A DNA stretch of 64,000 nucleotides from Steromphala cineraria (lineage: Eukaryota; Mollusca; Gastropoda; Trochida; Trochidae): the NCBI GenBank assembly GCA_916613615.1, contig OU744728.1, forward strand, positions 31,317,950 through 31,381,949. Reading direction: 5' to 3'. Both the position numbers and the translations under genes were made by a program. Within the stretch, counting starts at the first letter, position 1; each line of letters begins with the position of its first letter. The notes beneath the pieces are model-generated. The model was not told the origin of the DNA and ran no database searches. It saw only the letters and a program-made list of their open reading frames with translations. Of the stretch, positions 34,198 through 49,100 are shown in pieces.

Positions 34198-37100
34198 TCA
34201 GCATTTCGACGATTGTAGTACTCTACTTTTCAGTAGAGCACTTTTGTCTTTGTCAAAGAAGAGCACTTTCCTGGAAATGGAGTCTTGATGGCGATCATCA
34301 GCTATTTGAGGGTCACCACCAAATATCTTAACTTTTGGTTGAAAAGTATCTGAAATCTGTTCATTATTCACATTTTTTGTGTCCCTTTTGCCCTGAATCA
34401 ATTCTCTATGCTGCACTGGAAAGACTACTTCAGCATCCTCCGAAGTTGTATAAATGTTTTTATTAACATTAATAAATGACTGTGCTAAACTTAATTGCCC
34501 ACTTGCAGCAAGTTTTGAAGTTTGAGAAATATCAAAAGAATTTTGTGAAAAGCTATCTTCAGTACTTGCATTTGGAGATTCTGCCTCTGAATCTGAGAAG
34601 CTGACCTTCTTCTTGGTGGAGGAGAGGTTGTGCAGCTGTGTGTGCTGTAGTGAGGGTGAGGGTGGGTGCGGTGGGCGGTAGATGGTGGAGCGGCTGGAGG
34701 AACAGGTGGAGTACTGGCTGCTTGTGCTTGTGCTACTGTCAGGCCGCTTCCAACTACACACTGCGCTCGACTTTACCAGTGGTGAGGCAGGCTTGTAAGG
34801 TCGAAAGGATGAGCAATAACCACTTGAAGGACTTTGGTTAACAAAATCTTTGGTGTATGAACTCTTGTCCTCACGACAGCTGCCAGTGATTTCCCTCATA
34901 GAATTTTTTTCAGAATGATATCCACTTGACACTGAAGATTGCAAGTTTGAATCTGTTCCTTCACTGTTTTCTGAGGAGATACTGTTTTCTCCAGTTTGAA
35001 TTGGCAAATGATTGCTCTCATCAAAGGTGTATTCATGCTTTGACAGCTGCCGCTTTTGCAACTGTCTCAGGTAAGTCAGTGGTGGACCTCCCGCCACCAC
35101 AATCTGAGATTTAGGTTTGATAGGGCAATAGCCTATCTTGGCAGTATGCCATCCTCTCTGATCTTGCACATGAAATTCATTTTGGCTTTTGGTATCAGAT
35201 GTATCAGAATTAGATTTTGATGGTCGATTGATTGATGAACACTCTCTAAATTCTCGAGAGCTGAGTTGTGATTGTACAAAACTTTCTTGTTGCATTTTCT
35301 CAACATTTTCTCTTACATTTGGCACATCTGCCATTACTTTTTTTGCAATTTCTTCAGGATCCATCTTCCGTTTTGTGAGAGGTTGACCTTTAGAGAACTG
35401 GAAGACATTCTCAATATGTTTGTCCTTTACATTCTTTTCTTTGAAACCATTGTCACATTCATCATGAAACGTATTTTCTTCCATATTCCTGTTTGGATTC
35501 TTTTGTGGGGTAATGTCTGCAATGTATTGGTGAGAGTGTTTGACAGGGGAATTGAGTGAGGCTGGGTTGAAGTCATTGGTATTGTTTGTGAGACTTTGGT
35601 TCAGGACATTGTTGTTGCCCTGTCGGAGGTTATGGCTGGGGCTGGAGCTGGGGCTGGAGCTGAGGCTAGGGGCCATGCTGTCTGTCAGAGCAGGACTACT
35701 GGAAAGGCTGCTGCCCTCGGGGGATGTTGTGCCTTGTGGAGGGTACATGCTTCGTATACGACTCTGGTGGGACAGCTGTAGTGCTGGGTCAAGCTGTCCA
35801 TGTCGAGGGGCTTTATCTGATCTCTTGCTAACCTGACCACCCTATAAGAATAAGGACACATAGTTATTATTTACAAATCTATATACATATACCATTCAAA
35901 AGCATCTAAGGAACATTAATAACTATTATATCAAATAAAGACTTATTGGAATCAAGTGCTGAAAGTGATAAGGCTGAATACAAAAAGGAAATGTTCTCTC
36001 ACCGGCACAACACTTAAATCTATAGGCTTAAATCAACTGGTCACCAGACAATATCCCAATGAAGGCTATGGCATATAATCTTGATGTTTGAAAGTTCAAC
36101 TGGATGCAGCTAAATACAATATCCCTCCTTCTGCTTTAGGGATGAAGCGAGGTGCAGTGAATTATCTAGCGAAAATGGTGTAGTGAGGTGCAGTGAATCA
36201 CCTGGCCTCCAGAGGTGTAGTGAGGCGCAGTTGGTTACCTGGCTAAAAAAATGTAATTAAGTCAAGTGTATTACCTGGCAAAGGAATGTAGCCAGGTGAA
36301 GGGTATTACCTGGCTTAAGATGGAAGTAAAGTTTAGTGAATTACCTGGCTAAAGATGGAAGCAAAGTGAAGTTAATTAAATTGCTGTAAAGATGTAGTGA
36401 GGCGCAGTGAATTACCTGGCTAAAGAGATGTAGTGAGGTGCAGTGGATTATCTGGCTGAAGAGATGTAGTGAGGCGCAGTGAATTACCTGGCTGAAGAGA
36501 TGTAGTGAGGTGCAGTGAATTACCTGGCTAAAGAGATGTAGTGAGGTGCAGTGGATTACCTGGCTAAAGAGATGTAGTGAGGTGCAGTGGATTACTTGGC
36601 TGAAGAGTTGTAGCGAGGTGCAGTGAATTACCTGGCTAAAGAGATGTAGTGAGGTGCAGTGGATTTCTTGGCTAAAGAGATGTAGCGAGGTGCAGTGAAT
36701 TACCTGGCTAAAGAGATGTAGTGAGGTGCAGTGGATTACCTGGCTAAAGAGATGTAGTGAGGTGCAGTGGATTACTTGGCTGAAGAGATGTAGCGAGGTG
36801 CAGTGGATTACATGGCTGAATAGATGTAGTGAGGTGCAGTGGATTTCTTGGCTGAAGAGATGTAGTGAGGTGCAGTGGAATACCTGGCTGAAGAGATGTA
36901 GTGAGGTGCAGTGGATTACCTGGCTGAAGAGATGTAGTGAGGTGCAGTGGATTACTTGGCTGAAGAGATGTAGTGAGGTGCAGTGGATTACCTGGCTAAA
37001 GAGATGTAGTGAGGTGCAGTGGATTTCTTGGCTGAAGAGATGTAGTGAGGTGCAGTGGATTACCTGGCTAAAGAGATGTAGTGAGGTGCAGTGGATTATC

Positions 37101-40100
37101 TGGCTGAAGAGATGTAGTGAGGTGCAGTGGATTACTTGGCTGAAGAGATGTAGCGAGGTGCAGTGGATTACATGGCTGAATAGATGTAGTGAGGTGCAGT
37201 GGATTTCTTGGCTGAAGAGATGTAGTGAGGTGCAGTGGAATACCTGGCTGAAGAGATGTAGTGAGGTGCAGTGGATTACCTGGCTGAAGAGATGTAGTGA
37301 GGTGCAGTGGATTTCTTGGCTGAAGAGATGTAGTGAGGTGCAGTGGAATACCTGGCTGAAGATATGTAGTGAGGTGCAGTGGATTTCTTGGCTGAAGAGA
37401 TGTAGTGAGGTGCAGTGGAATACCTGGCTGAAGAGATGTAGTGAGGTGCAGTGGATTACCTGGCTGAAGAGATGTAGTGAGGTGCAGTGGATTTCTTGGC
37501 TAAAGAGATGTAGTGAGGTGCAGTGGATTACATGGCTGAAGAGTTGTAGTGAGGTGCAGTGGATTACCTGGCTAAAGAGATGTAGTGAAGTAAGTGGATT
37601 TCTTGGCTGAAGAGATGTAGTGAGGTGCAGTGGAATACCTGGCTGAAGAGATGTAGTGAGGTGCAGTGGATTATCTGGCTGAAGAGATGTAGTGAGGTGC
37701 AGTGGATTACCTGGCTGAAGAGATGCAACTTTGTGCTCCTCATCCTCTCCATCTCGGCAGGGTTAAAGAGAGAGCGGCTTGGGGTGGAGCGTGGAGAAAG
37801 AGGTGGGGTAGAGCGGGTGGAGCCCGATCCGCTTGGGGAGGATACCAAACTTTCCACGCTGCTGCTCAGCTCCATAGACATACCAATACCATCTTCTGGT
37901 GACTGTGTAGTGTCTATAACAGAATTTTCAAACTCTCATTTATACTTCCAATGCAGTCAACTTATTTGCAGAAATAACTTTGCTTTATAGTGCAATTTAC
38001 TATCTACCAGTGATGCAGAATTGATGAATTTGCTGGACATGTCTCATTGGGAATCCAGTTTGACTGTTTAGAAAATTGACCTGCTGGACATCAAAGAGAC
38101 AATTGACCGATTGAAAAAAAATAAAGTTAACAGAGGACCTATTATTAGCTCTCAAAAGTGAAATAAAAGACAAACCATTCAACACCAACTTAACCAAACT
38201 TTATAAAAACATTAACATTACTATATCCTAATATTTTCAATGAATTCCAAAGAAAAATGCAATTTAAGATGAACTTAACTCTTATCAACAATCAATGATA
38301 ACCTGACATTAGGAACAACAATTTGTAATGATTAAAAGCGTTAAATAGTTGAAATAGATTTTCGCAATATCATGCTAAAAAAGTGACCTTGCTGTGATCT
38401 TGAGCTATGTTTGGTTGTAGTGGGAACATTATATATAGATCATTCATATCAAATTAGAGCTTCATAGCACAATAATATTTCAAGTATTGTTCTAAAATAA
38501 TTTACACACTAGCTCCTTTGTTTTGTTCGAGTATTCATTTTTCATACCCACTCATATTGTCTGTGAAATGGACGTGCCGAGGTGTTCATCAGACGAAGCG
38601 GGTGTTCATGATGAACACCCGAGATTGCCATGAACACCTGATAGTGAAATGATGATAATTTTTTTTTCTGATATATTTTTCAAATTCAAAGTTTGCTTTG
38701 CAAATCAAAGACACTCACTAAAATTGCAATTTCTTAATAAATTCACAAATTTTGTACTCCAAGCATGGGTTCGAACGTGTGACCTCATGATTTCAAGCCC
38801 AGTGACTTATCCATTAGACCACGGAGGCCGGTTGAAAATACAGGATGTTTTACATGGCCTCATGATTAAATTTCAATTTTTCCTGAGAATAAACATCAAC
38901 GTGAATGATTATTTATATATTTGATAATTAATTTTTTAAAAATCATTGGTACCAAATATGTATATTTATATTGAATTAAGTGTTTTGTTATTTGTTTTCA
39001 TATTAATCTATTGTGGTAGCTTGCCCGGTCCCGCACGGATTGCACGTGCAGTACAAGAGGTTCATGCCAATGTCAGCTACTTGAAATGAACATTGTTTCT
39101 CCAATAAGAGTCAATGTTTCACCTTCTCATTATATATAATAAAGATATGCATTTCAGCATTATCAAAACTGATGTAATATTGAGAATGAATTAATATAGC
39201 GTTGAGCTAGTGTGTAAAATAGTTACCGACCTCGACCTCGGGTTCAAGTTAGATGAACCCTCGCGCACGTGATTCATGAACCACCTCGACCTAACGGCCT
39301 CGGCGTTCACGTGCGTGAGGGTTCATCTAACTTGAACACCTCGGTCTCAGTCGGTAACTATTACAGACTTATTGATTACATAACTCATGACCTAGACCTT
39401 TGACCTTGAATGTGAATATGTGGCAATTTATAATTCCTTAGAGGTGTAAACAGTAATACATGTATATGAGTTCTGAAAAGCTTAATGGTAAAGTTTTAAT
39501 TACACCCAAATTGGTGTACATGGCAATAACTCATATTTGATGACCTTGACTTTTGACATTCAAGGTCACACAATCAATGAACACTTTTTCGATGGATTAT
39601 AGCTGAAACCTTTTCAAATTTTGTACTTCTCCAAAAAGGATATTTACCAAATTAGAGCTTCAAAGCACAAAAACGCTTAGAGTTATTGTGTTAAAAGGAA
39701 GTTTTAAGTGATTTTATAACTCATGACCTTGACCTTTGACCTTGAATGTGAACATGTCAAATTAACTCCCCAGAGGTGTTAACAGTAACACATGTACATG
39801 AGACTTTAAAAGCTTAATGGGATAAAGTTATACCAAAATTTTGTGTACATGACAATTACTCATATCTCGTGACCTTGACCTCTAACATTCAAGGTAAAAA
39901 AATCATTGAGTATAACAATCATGTAACTAGATTAGCATTTGCGGGACACTGCAAAAGCAGAGCAGCCCTGAAACTTTGGGTTTCACCTTACCCTGTTCCG
40001 CCTTTTACAGGCCTCACCAAATTGGTCATTTTCTCGTGACCTTGACCTTTGACACTCAAGGTCACACAATCAATGAACACATTTCATTGAGTATAACATT

Positions 40101-43100
40101 GATGTAATGAATTAAAGTGTTAAAAGTTAAAATAATCCATTTTCTCCATATATGTTGACCTTGCTGTGACCTTGACCTTGTTGTGACCTTGACCTTCGAC
40201 AGTTCATACCCAAAACTTTTTGAAAGTTTTGTACTTCTCAAGAGATAATATATACAAAATCTAAACTTCATAGCACAAAAACTTTTCAAGTTAACATGTT
40301 TACAAGGAACTTTGTAGTGATTTTATAAGAAGTGTTAACATTTAGACATGTTCATGAGTTCTGAAAAGCTAAATGGGATAAAGTTCCCAAATTTGGTGCA
40401 CATTGCAATAACACAAATGTCATGACCTTGACCTTTGACCTTCAAGGTTACACAATCAATGAACACTTTTCATTGAGCATGACAATCATCTGTTGATTAA
40501 AAGTGTTCATAGTTAAATTAAAGCATTTTCGCAAAAAAAAGTCCTGACCTTGCTGTGACATTGACCTTAGACAGATTGTAGCGAAAACCTTTTCAAATTT
40601 TTTTACTTTTCCAAGGATGACAAATACCAAGTTAGAGCTTCATAGAACAAAAACTTTTCAAGTTATCGCGTTTACAAGGAATTCTTAGAGTGATTACACA
40701 GCTCGTGACCTTGACCTTTGACCTTTAAAGTGAATGTGTCAAAATCTTTCCCCCGAGGTATGAGTAATAAGTTATGAATAAGAGTTCTGGAAAGCTTAGT
40801 GGAAAAAAGTTATAGCTAGTAATATGAGTGCGGCGGCGGAAGCGACGGAGGAAACTTCACGAAAACTGATAGCAGCCCCGTCTAATGATTAAAAGTGTTA
40901 ATAGGTAAAATAAAGCATATTTGCTATACCAAGTGACCTTGACCTTTGTTGGATAGAATTGGAAATCATTTTAAAATTGTGTACTATGCAAAGATGAATA
41001 TACCAAATTAGCACAAAAGCTTTTCAAGTTATATTTACAAGGAATTTTTTTTAGTGTTTTGATAACTTGTGACCTTGACCTTTGACCTTGAATGAATATG
41101 TCTAAATAATTCCGAGTTATATGTGGTACATGAGTTACGAAAACAAGTTCTGGAAAGCTTAGTGGAAAAGAGTTAAAGCCACAATGGAATGAGAGGGCGA
41201 TGGCGGTGGAAACTACACAAAAACTGAAAGCAACCCAGACCTTAACAGAGGCTGCTAAAAATTCTTTCATCATTTCAACAATAATAGGTATTATCCTACC
41301 TCATGTAAGAATCTTGATCTCTGATTGGTTCACGTGACTCTGGATAACTACTGATATCACCCTCTTGAGCGGGATGATAAATTATTTATACCTCGCCATG
41401 ATCAAAGAGAGCAGATTGAGCTTCTTGAAAAGTATGTTTCATGGAATACATTGATGTTACCTTTGCTCAAATGATATGTAGCTTTATACAAACTAAAGTC
41501 AAAATATTCGCAAGCTATACAAATGTCAAAAACATACAAGTATAATACCATAGTAACCTTATTTATCTCAGATTTGGTGTTTGAAATGTTTCTTGACAAA
41601 AAGATTTTCAATATTGTGAAGCGGCTTCTTGATCATTGGTTGACATTTATTCGAAATATTAGTATTCACTCACTGTTTCCTTGTGTGTCTTGCAGGGGGA
41701 GTTGTTTTACATATAAATTATGCTTCAGTCAAGAACTGCCTTCATAGAAAGAAATTCTTTTGGCTAAGCGAGGCACTGACAAGATTGGTGATGCATGTTT
41801 TTAAAACAACACTTCTGGTTTGTGACCCTAACAATTGTCATGTGCCTAGGCAGTTTTTAACCTTTTTCAATATGCGATGTGTTAAAACTTCCACTAATCT
41901 CGACTTTAGCACTTCTCGATTTTTGTTCAAAGATTTTTCAAAAAAATATAAACTGGACTTGATTTTTGTTAATTTGTCCAATAAACACCTTTAATTAACC
42001 TTTCATTAAGACAGTGAATTATTGGCTGTGAAAAACTCACCTAGTTTAGGGGCCATACAACTCGTGCGGACATGACAAAACAAACAGACTTCACAGAGTA
42101 ACACATCATTATTTCAACTGAAATACTGTCTAAATAATTGTTTAATAACTATTGATGTGGATATCTTTTTTTACACCAAATGCTTAGTAGTGTTTCATCG
42201 TCAAATGATTTATCTTACTGAGTGGGAAACATTTTCTGAAAAACTTTAATTATTGCAGGCTGTTAATTTCTATATTATCCATAGAGTGAGAATGCCATAA
42301 CTTGGACTATTAACAAGTAATAGGGGGATGGGGGGACAACACTTTCAAGGCATTGCCGATGCTGAATGGTGGCAAAGTGTATGAATACATCCTCAAATCT
42401 GTCAAGGTAAACACGGTGAAAACACAATGTAGTGCAAACTATGAAAAACGGTAGAAAATCACTATTTTGTTTTCTTTTATTTTGTTTATAGTTCAAGCAG
42501 AAATGACATGCTTCCTCATTCAAACTCCATTTTTTTATGTACCTATGTGCTATGGCATGTGAAATGTGGAACTGGCAAAATCTTGAATGAGTGAGTTATT
42601 GTTTAGCACTGTTTGGATAATATTTCAACCATTAGCGAATGGACCAAAATTTTGTAAATGCCAAATACTAAGGAAAATAGAGCCATTGTATCTGTAGCTC
42701 ATCAGGTTTCACATTTGATTTTGCTATAGGGTGTGGCCAATGTGATTTCCCCCTTTGTAGGGGCCACAGAGTTTAAGTATATATGCGATGTTATTTCAGA
42801 TACCTGTAATCAATATGGAAAGAGCTAAAATATTCAATTTATAATTTATAATCCTCAATAGCAGGAGTCTGTACACAAGATTGCAGCTTTCTAGACCTTT
42901 TGCAAGTGAAAATGGGTTTTAAAGACGTGGCTCTTATGATCCTAACTTTGGGCCACTGGGCCACCAAAGCTATAAATTATAATCCCCACTAGTCAATGAG
43001 TCTGTACACATAGTTTCAGCTTTCTAGGCCTTATGCTTCATGAGAAGATGAAATTATTAAAATCTAAATATTTTAGATATTTAAATACTTACCTCAACTT

Positions 43101-46100
43101 AAAAAGTTGCCAACTTACCTACTCGATGAGAAGAGACGTTGCCGCGAATGAAACCCAAAAGTAGTCCCTAATAGCTGCCCCAGCTCACTACGCGTGAGCG
43201 GGAACGTCACATCCTTGGAACAAAGTAGTCCTTCAATTCTTGGTAGGAAACAGAATCCAACGAAGTCCGAAGGGGAGGCCGGGCGGGAGTTCATCCTTTA
43301 AGTTGAGGTAAGTATTTAAATATCTAAAATATTTAGATTTTAATAAATTTTTAACTTACCTCAACTTAAAAAGTTGCCATTGATCCGACAGTAGGGAGGA
43401 GGGAGGACGAGTCAACGTAGAAGAAGGTCCCGAAAGACATCCACCCAGCGGGGACCCCGAAAGGCAACTGTCCAGAAAAACAGGTGGTGAACCCCAGGTA
43501 GACGCCAACAACGAAACAACTCAACAAGTGCGCTAGTGAGAAGTAACGAAGTAAGCGTACTGCTTACCCTAACTGGACGTTGGGGCAGCTAGCTGTTGGG
43601 CTACCACCAACGGTCCAAAGGATTGCAGACCCTCCACGTCCTCAACGGCCAGGTCCCGGAGGTAGTGAGAGGCAAAGACAGTGGTCGACCTCCAAAAGCA
43701 GCCCTCCATGATCGCTAAAACGGAGCAGTAACGATGCAAGGCCATGGTGGAAGCAGGTGCTCGAATCTCGTGAGGGTTGCTGGCAACAGGAAGAGGCAAG
43801 CCGGATGCGTCAAAAGCAGGCATGATGACGGTCCGGAGCCACAGTGAGAGAGTGTTCCTGGTTTCTTCACCTTTCACCCCCGGTGAGAAGGGGATGAAAA
43901 ACCTCTTCCTGTTGCCACGACGAGGAGCAGAGCGGTCGACGTACTCTCGAAGGGCACGGACAGGACGCAGGGAGAGTTCCTCAACCTCCGACGAGTGGAC
44001 GATCTTGGAGAGAGGAGGGATAGTAAAGGTCCTGCCAGGCTGGCCCGGGAGCTGGTTCTAGGCGACGAAGTCCCAGAGCAGGCCAAGGTGCACAGATCTC
44101 TTCCTGGACTGCACAAAGCGGATCCTAGTGACGTCCAGAGCGTGGAGCTCGCTGATCCATGCAGCCGTGGCAAAGAAGAGGAGAAACGCAGTCTGCCTCG
44201 AGAGGTGTTCAAAGGAGGCCTCTGACAAGGGCTTGAAGAGGCCTCTTCGAAGATACCTGAGTATGACGTCAAGGTCCCAAGCAGTCGGTCGAAAGTACAG
44301 CTTCTGGTCCTCCCGCTAGAAAAACTTGAGGAGGGCCACCAACTCAGGAACCTTGGAAAACTTCCTGTCCGTCTTCACAGCGAGGACCGAGTTGAGAGCT
44401 GACAGGTAGGCAGAAATGGACCCGCCTTCCAGGTGACGCTTCTGACGCAGATGAAGAAGGAAGTTCGCAACGAACTTAGGATCCACAGACACAGGATCAC
44501 GACCAGCGTCCCTGCAGTACTCTCAAGGGACGCCCACTAGACGTCGTAGAGCGACCTCGTGGAGACCCTGTGGGCCTTGGAGATTGCGCCGGCTACACGA
44601 CTGGAGTAATCCCTGGGTCGGGGAGATCCCTGAGATGGTCCAGACGTACAAAACGAAACTCTCTGGATCCGGACGAACTGGTGACCGTGAGGAAGCAGGA
44701 GTAGAATTGGCCACTGGGGGAGCGGAAGAGGGTCTCTTCCGGCAAGCAGCAGCAAAACTGGAAAACCACCCCCTCGCTGGCCGGAGGATCAGAACGGCGA
44801 TGAGAGCGAAGGGCTCCGGACTCAGCATTCACTCAGTGGGCGACGGCTAGTCTGGTCTGGAGAGGGCGTCCGCGAGGACGGTCCTGCAGCCTGGAAAATG
44901 GCGAACCCGGACGAGGACCTGATAGACGTCCAGCAACTGGAAGAGCTGGAGAGCCTGGTCTAGCAGAAGGGAGAGCCTGCCGTTCCCTGGTTCCTTATGG
45001 TCCAAACGACTGTGGAATAATCTGAGGCCAGTAGGTGGCGAGAGCCTCGCAGAGCCGGAAGCCAGTACGACACAGCTAGGATGACTGCCTGTATCACTAG
45101 ACTGTTGGAGTGCCAAGTCGTCTGAGAAAGCGTCCAGATGCCTGAGTATGTCTGATCCCCGAGGTGGACTTCCAACCTTGGAGGGAAGCGTCCACAAAGA
45201 GCTCCTGGTCGTTTTGAAACTCGAGCAAAGAAACCTTCGCAGACGTACGAGTCCACCACCGGAGAAACTGGCTGAGGAGGGCTGGCAGGGGAACCCTGGA
45301 GGACGTGTCGTCCAAAAGGATGAATGGTTTGGGAAACACCTGGAGTGGGCGGATCATGAGACGATCTCGAGCGTGAGGGCCTGGGCAGAGGTGAGGTGGC
45401 CTAGCAGGGCTTGCCGGTGGTGGAGCTGATGTTATCTGGTCGTAACTCAGAGTAAGCTCAGAGTACTGTATTGGTGCTGTCAAAGGAAGATAGTGCTGGC
45501 GCTGCCGCTAGGCACGGCGTAGCTCGGAGTCCAAACAGAGAAGGTGGTAGTCCTGACAATGACCCTGGCGCTGGTCCAGGTGTAGGCGCCAGCGCCTGTG
45601 GTGGCGCCGGCCCTGGCCTAGGGCGAAGATTCAGGACAACACAAAGTACTGGCGCTGGTCCTGGCAAAGGACCAGGTGCTGGTCCAGGCGTTGGCGCCAG
45701 CGCTGGTCCAAAAGAAGCTGAAAAGACCACGCAGTGCTGGTGCTGATCCAAACGTAGGTGCCGGCGCCGGTGGAGGTGCTGGCGCTGGTCTAAGTGAAGT
45801 CCAAAGACAACACAAGGTACTGTTGCTGATCAAGCAAAGGAGCCGGAGCTGGACTAGGCGAAGTTCAAAACAAGACGGGAAAAAGGCACTGGTCCAATCG
45901 TTGGCACTGGCGCAGACAAGGTGGAGCTCCTGGCGAGGGGCTGGTCCTAGCGCTGCTCCCGGCGCTGGTCCCGGCGAGGGGCTGGTCCTAGCGCTGTTCC
46001 TGGCGTTGATCCTGGCGCTGGCGCTGGCTCTGACGTAGCTCAGAGTACAGAGTACTCAGAGGTGGACAGGGCGCTGGTCCTTGAGCTGGTCTAGGCGAGG

Positions 46101-49100
46101 TCCTGGCGCTGCTCCTGGCGCTGGTCCTGCTGAGGGGCTGGTCCTAGCGCTGCTCCTGGCGAAGGTCCTGGTTCAGACGTATCTCAGAGTACAGAGTACT
46201 CAGAGTGCTGGACAGGACGCAGGTCCTTGCGCTGGTCTAGGCGAGGCGCTGGTCCTGGCTCTGCTCCTGGCGCTAGTCCAGACAATAGTCCTAGCGCTGG
46301 TGCAGATCAGACGTCGCTCAGAGTACAGCGTACTCAGAGAACTGGATGTGGTCCTGCCCCAGGTCCGGCTGCGACGGGGGAGGAAGCCAAAAGGTCAAGG
46401 TCTAGACAGCATGGAGAGGACTGCACGCCGGGGAGAGAGAGGACGGCACTCGTCACAGCGAGGGACGAAGGAGCAAGACCACGGGCGATCGTGAGGGTCT
46501 GAGCCAGACTACCCTGACGGACACTCACAGCATATAACTCTGGGCATAAAACACTGCAATAGCAAACAGAACATATGCCAAGAGGAAAAGCCATACGCAA
46601 GCATTAAGAGAAATTTAAAATAAAAATAATAATTTTATTTTTTTATTTTTTTATTTTTATTTTTTTTGATTTAAAATAGTCCCCCGAAGGGAAGTAAGAT
46701 AAATGTAGAAGGTAGCATGAGAAATAATAAGGATATAGAGGAAAAGTTTATATATAAATATAATAATATTATATATAAAAAATATGATGCATATGATTAG
46801 AATAACCCCCCGAAGGGGATTAGGATAAATAAGATTAACGGAGGGCCGAAGACCACCACGGAAGGCAACAGGACAAGGATGAGTCAGGTCCTACGCCGAC
46901 TAGGGGACCGGCACACAGTACACACAGCTCCTGGCATAAATTACTGTAAAATAAACAGAGCATGCCAACATGTTGTATACATAGCAAGCTTTGGAAAGAA
47001 AAAATATTTGATGATAATTTAATTACAAACCCCCAAATAAAATGGGAGAATAGAATTAAATATGAGTGGGAGCTTGCATGGAAGATGAGATAAGATATAA
47101 ATAATTTAAAATTTTAATTAGAAAAATTATAAATTATTAAAATTTTATAAAGTATAAGATGTATATATGTTAATATATAAATTATATTTATATATAAGAT
47201 ATATAGTATAGAAGAAAAATTATAAATATATTATAATGTTAAAGAAAAAACCTTGGCATAAAATCGTGCAAAGGGAAGCAGAATATAGACTATAACAAGC
47301 TTTAAGAAAAAGCTTGTATGAGAAAAGAAAAATAAAATATAAATAATATATTAACAAATTTTATTTGTTATAAATTATTATATTTTATAAGGTATTATAA
47401 GAATATAAATTTTTATATATATAAATTTGAAATTTAATATATAAAATATATTGTATAATTAAAGATTTATAAATTTAATTATAATGTGAAAGTATAATTG
47501 AATATATAATTGAATGTTATAAAATAATTATAATATGAAACTAGGACTGCCGCGGCAGTACTTAGGTCTTCAAGATTCCTGTTTGACCTTCACATACTGT
47601 TTGACCTTCACATGCATGTTTGACCTTCACATGCATGTTTGTTAAAGAGGTTTAAACCATACCGACCAAAACATCACTTTTTAATATGCAAAATTTGACC
47701 CTTCCTCCTGACCGGAAATGACTGTTCGCGAGCGATTTTATTCTTTTATCTTGAAGACCTTGCTCATGTCTAACTGTCATGCAAAAATCATTAAGTTCTA
47801 AGGTCTGGTTTTTTAGTTATCTGCCCTTGAAGTTTGCGATTTTTAGATTTTGGTCAACTTTGAAAGGTCACAGCACGAAAAGTATTGTAGTTAAGTACTT
47901 TAAAAGAAAAGATTTTAAACTACAATGCTTCAGCTACATTCAGTATGAATTACAGCTCTGTAGTGCAAGTATCTTCAGAGAAGAAGATTGTCAAAGGCGG
48001 GTGGGGTCGGAAACTGTCGAAAATGCACTAAAAGCAAGATGGCGGCCAAAGCACGTGACCTACGAATTTGTCCTGATTTCCTTTTTTTCATTATTTTTCA
48101 TTGCGGATCTTTTAAAAAAAAATTCAAGTCTCTAAGTGCATTTTGAAAAAAAAATCAATGTTAAATTTTTGACTTTGGATTCGAACTGGACCTTTAATGT
48201 ACGAGTCGATTTTGCCCAAAAGCTTAGTTTATCGATTCCAGGGTAAGGGCTATCAGCATGCCAAGTTTGGTCAAATTTGAACAAGCGGTTTGAGCTGTGG
48301 ATCCGTCACAAAAATTGTACAAATAATAATAATAATAATAATAAGAAATCGGATAAAAACAATAGGTCTTCACGACTTTGTCTTGAAGACCTAATTATAA
48401 TTAAATATATAATAGAATATTTATGAAATAAATATGATTGTGAAATTGCATGAGTTATAATAAGAAATTATAAGCAGGCAATGCAGAGGAGAAGTTAAAA
48501 AACGAAGCGGCCGTAAAATATCACCAAAGAGATGAGACAGACCGTGAGTGAGTTGTTGTTTAACATGACTGCCAAAGGAAGGAGTCAAAAGTGCTACGTG
48601 ACAAAAGCACGAAAAAACAGGTGCGATCGATAGGCGTCAGGAAGGCGACGAAAGAGATCAAAGGAAAGCATAAAGCAATTAACCCAGACAGAGGGCAAAG
48701 GAGCTCAGTGCAGAAAGTCGACGAAAGCGACGCCATGTTTGTTATGAGAATGGAAGACGTGAACAATATCACGATGCATTCAAAGTGATAACTAACGATC
48801 GGGAAGGAAATTAAAGCATGAGGGACGTTATGGGGCAGCATAAACAGACATGGAAAGGTAAAAACAGGGAAAAGGACCCGAAACCAAACCTTGAAAAACG
48901 GGATTACGAGAGAGAAAAATTCTACGTGTTATCTCAAAAGCTGGGAAGCAAGAATTGAAGGACTACTTTTGTCCAAGGATGTGACGTTCCCGCTCACGCG
49001 TAGTGAGCTGGGGCAGCTATTAGGGACTACTTTTGAGTTTCATTCGCGGCAACGTCTGTTCTCATCGAGTAGGTAAGTTGGCAACTTTTTAAGTTGAGGT

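Noticed and set aside
36726..37610. 294-codon + strand ORF of RCSEVQWITWLK repeats
   Set aside because: It is the 36-bp minisatellite read on the strand opposite to the gene; unit length divisible by three keeps it open by chance.
38758..38830. Functional tRNA gene
   Set aside because: A and B boxes are present, but the acceptor stem does not pair; better explained as a SINE head.
41683..41994. 103-codon ORF
   Set aside because: No recognisable domain, no splice or promoter support, and composition like the surrounding intron.
45471..46600. Ala/Gly/Pro-rich ORFs on both strands
   Set aside because: Low-complexity GC repeat open in several frames on both strands; no domain.
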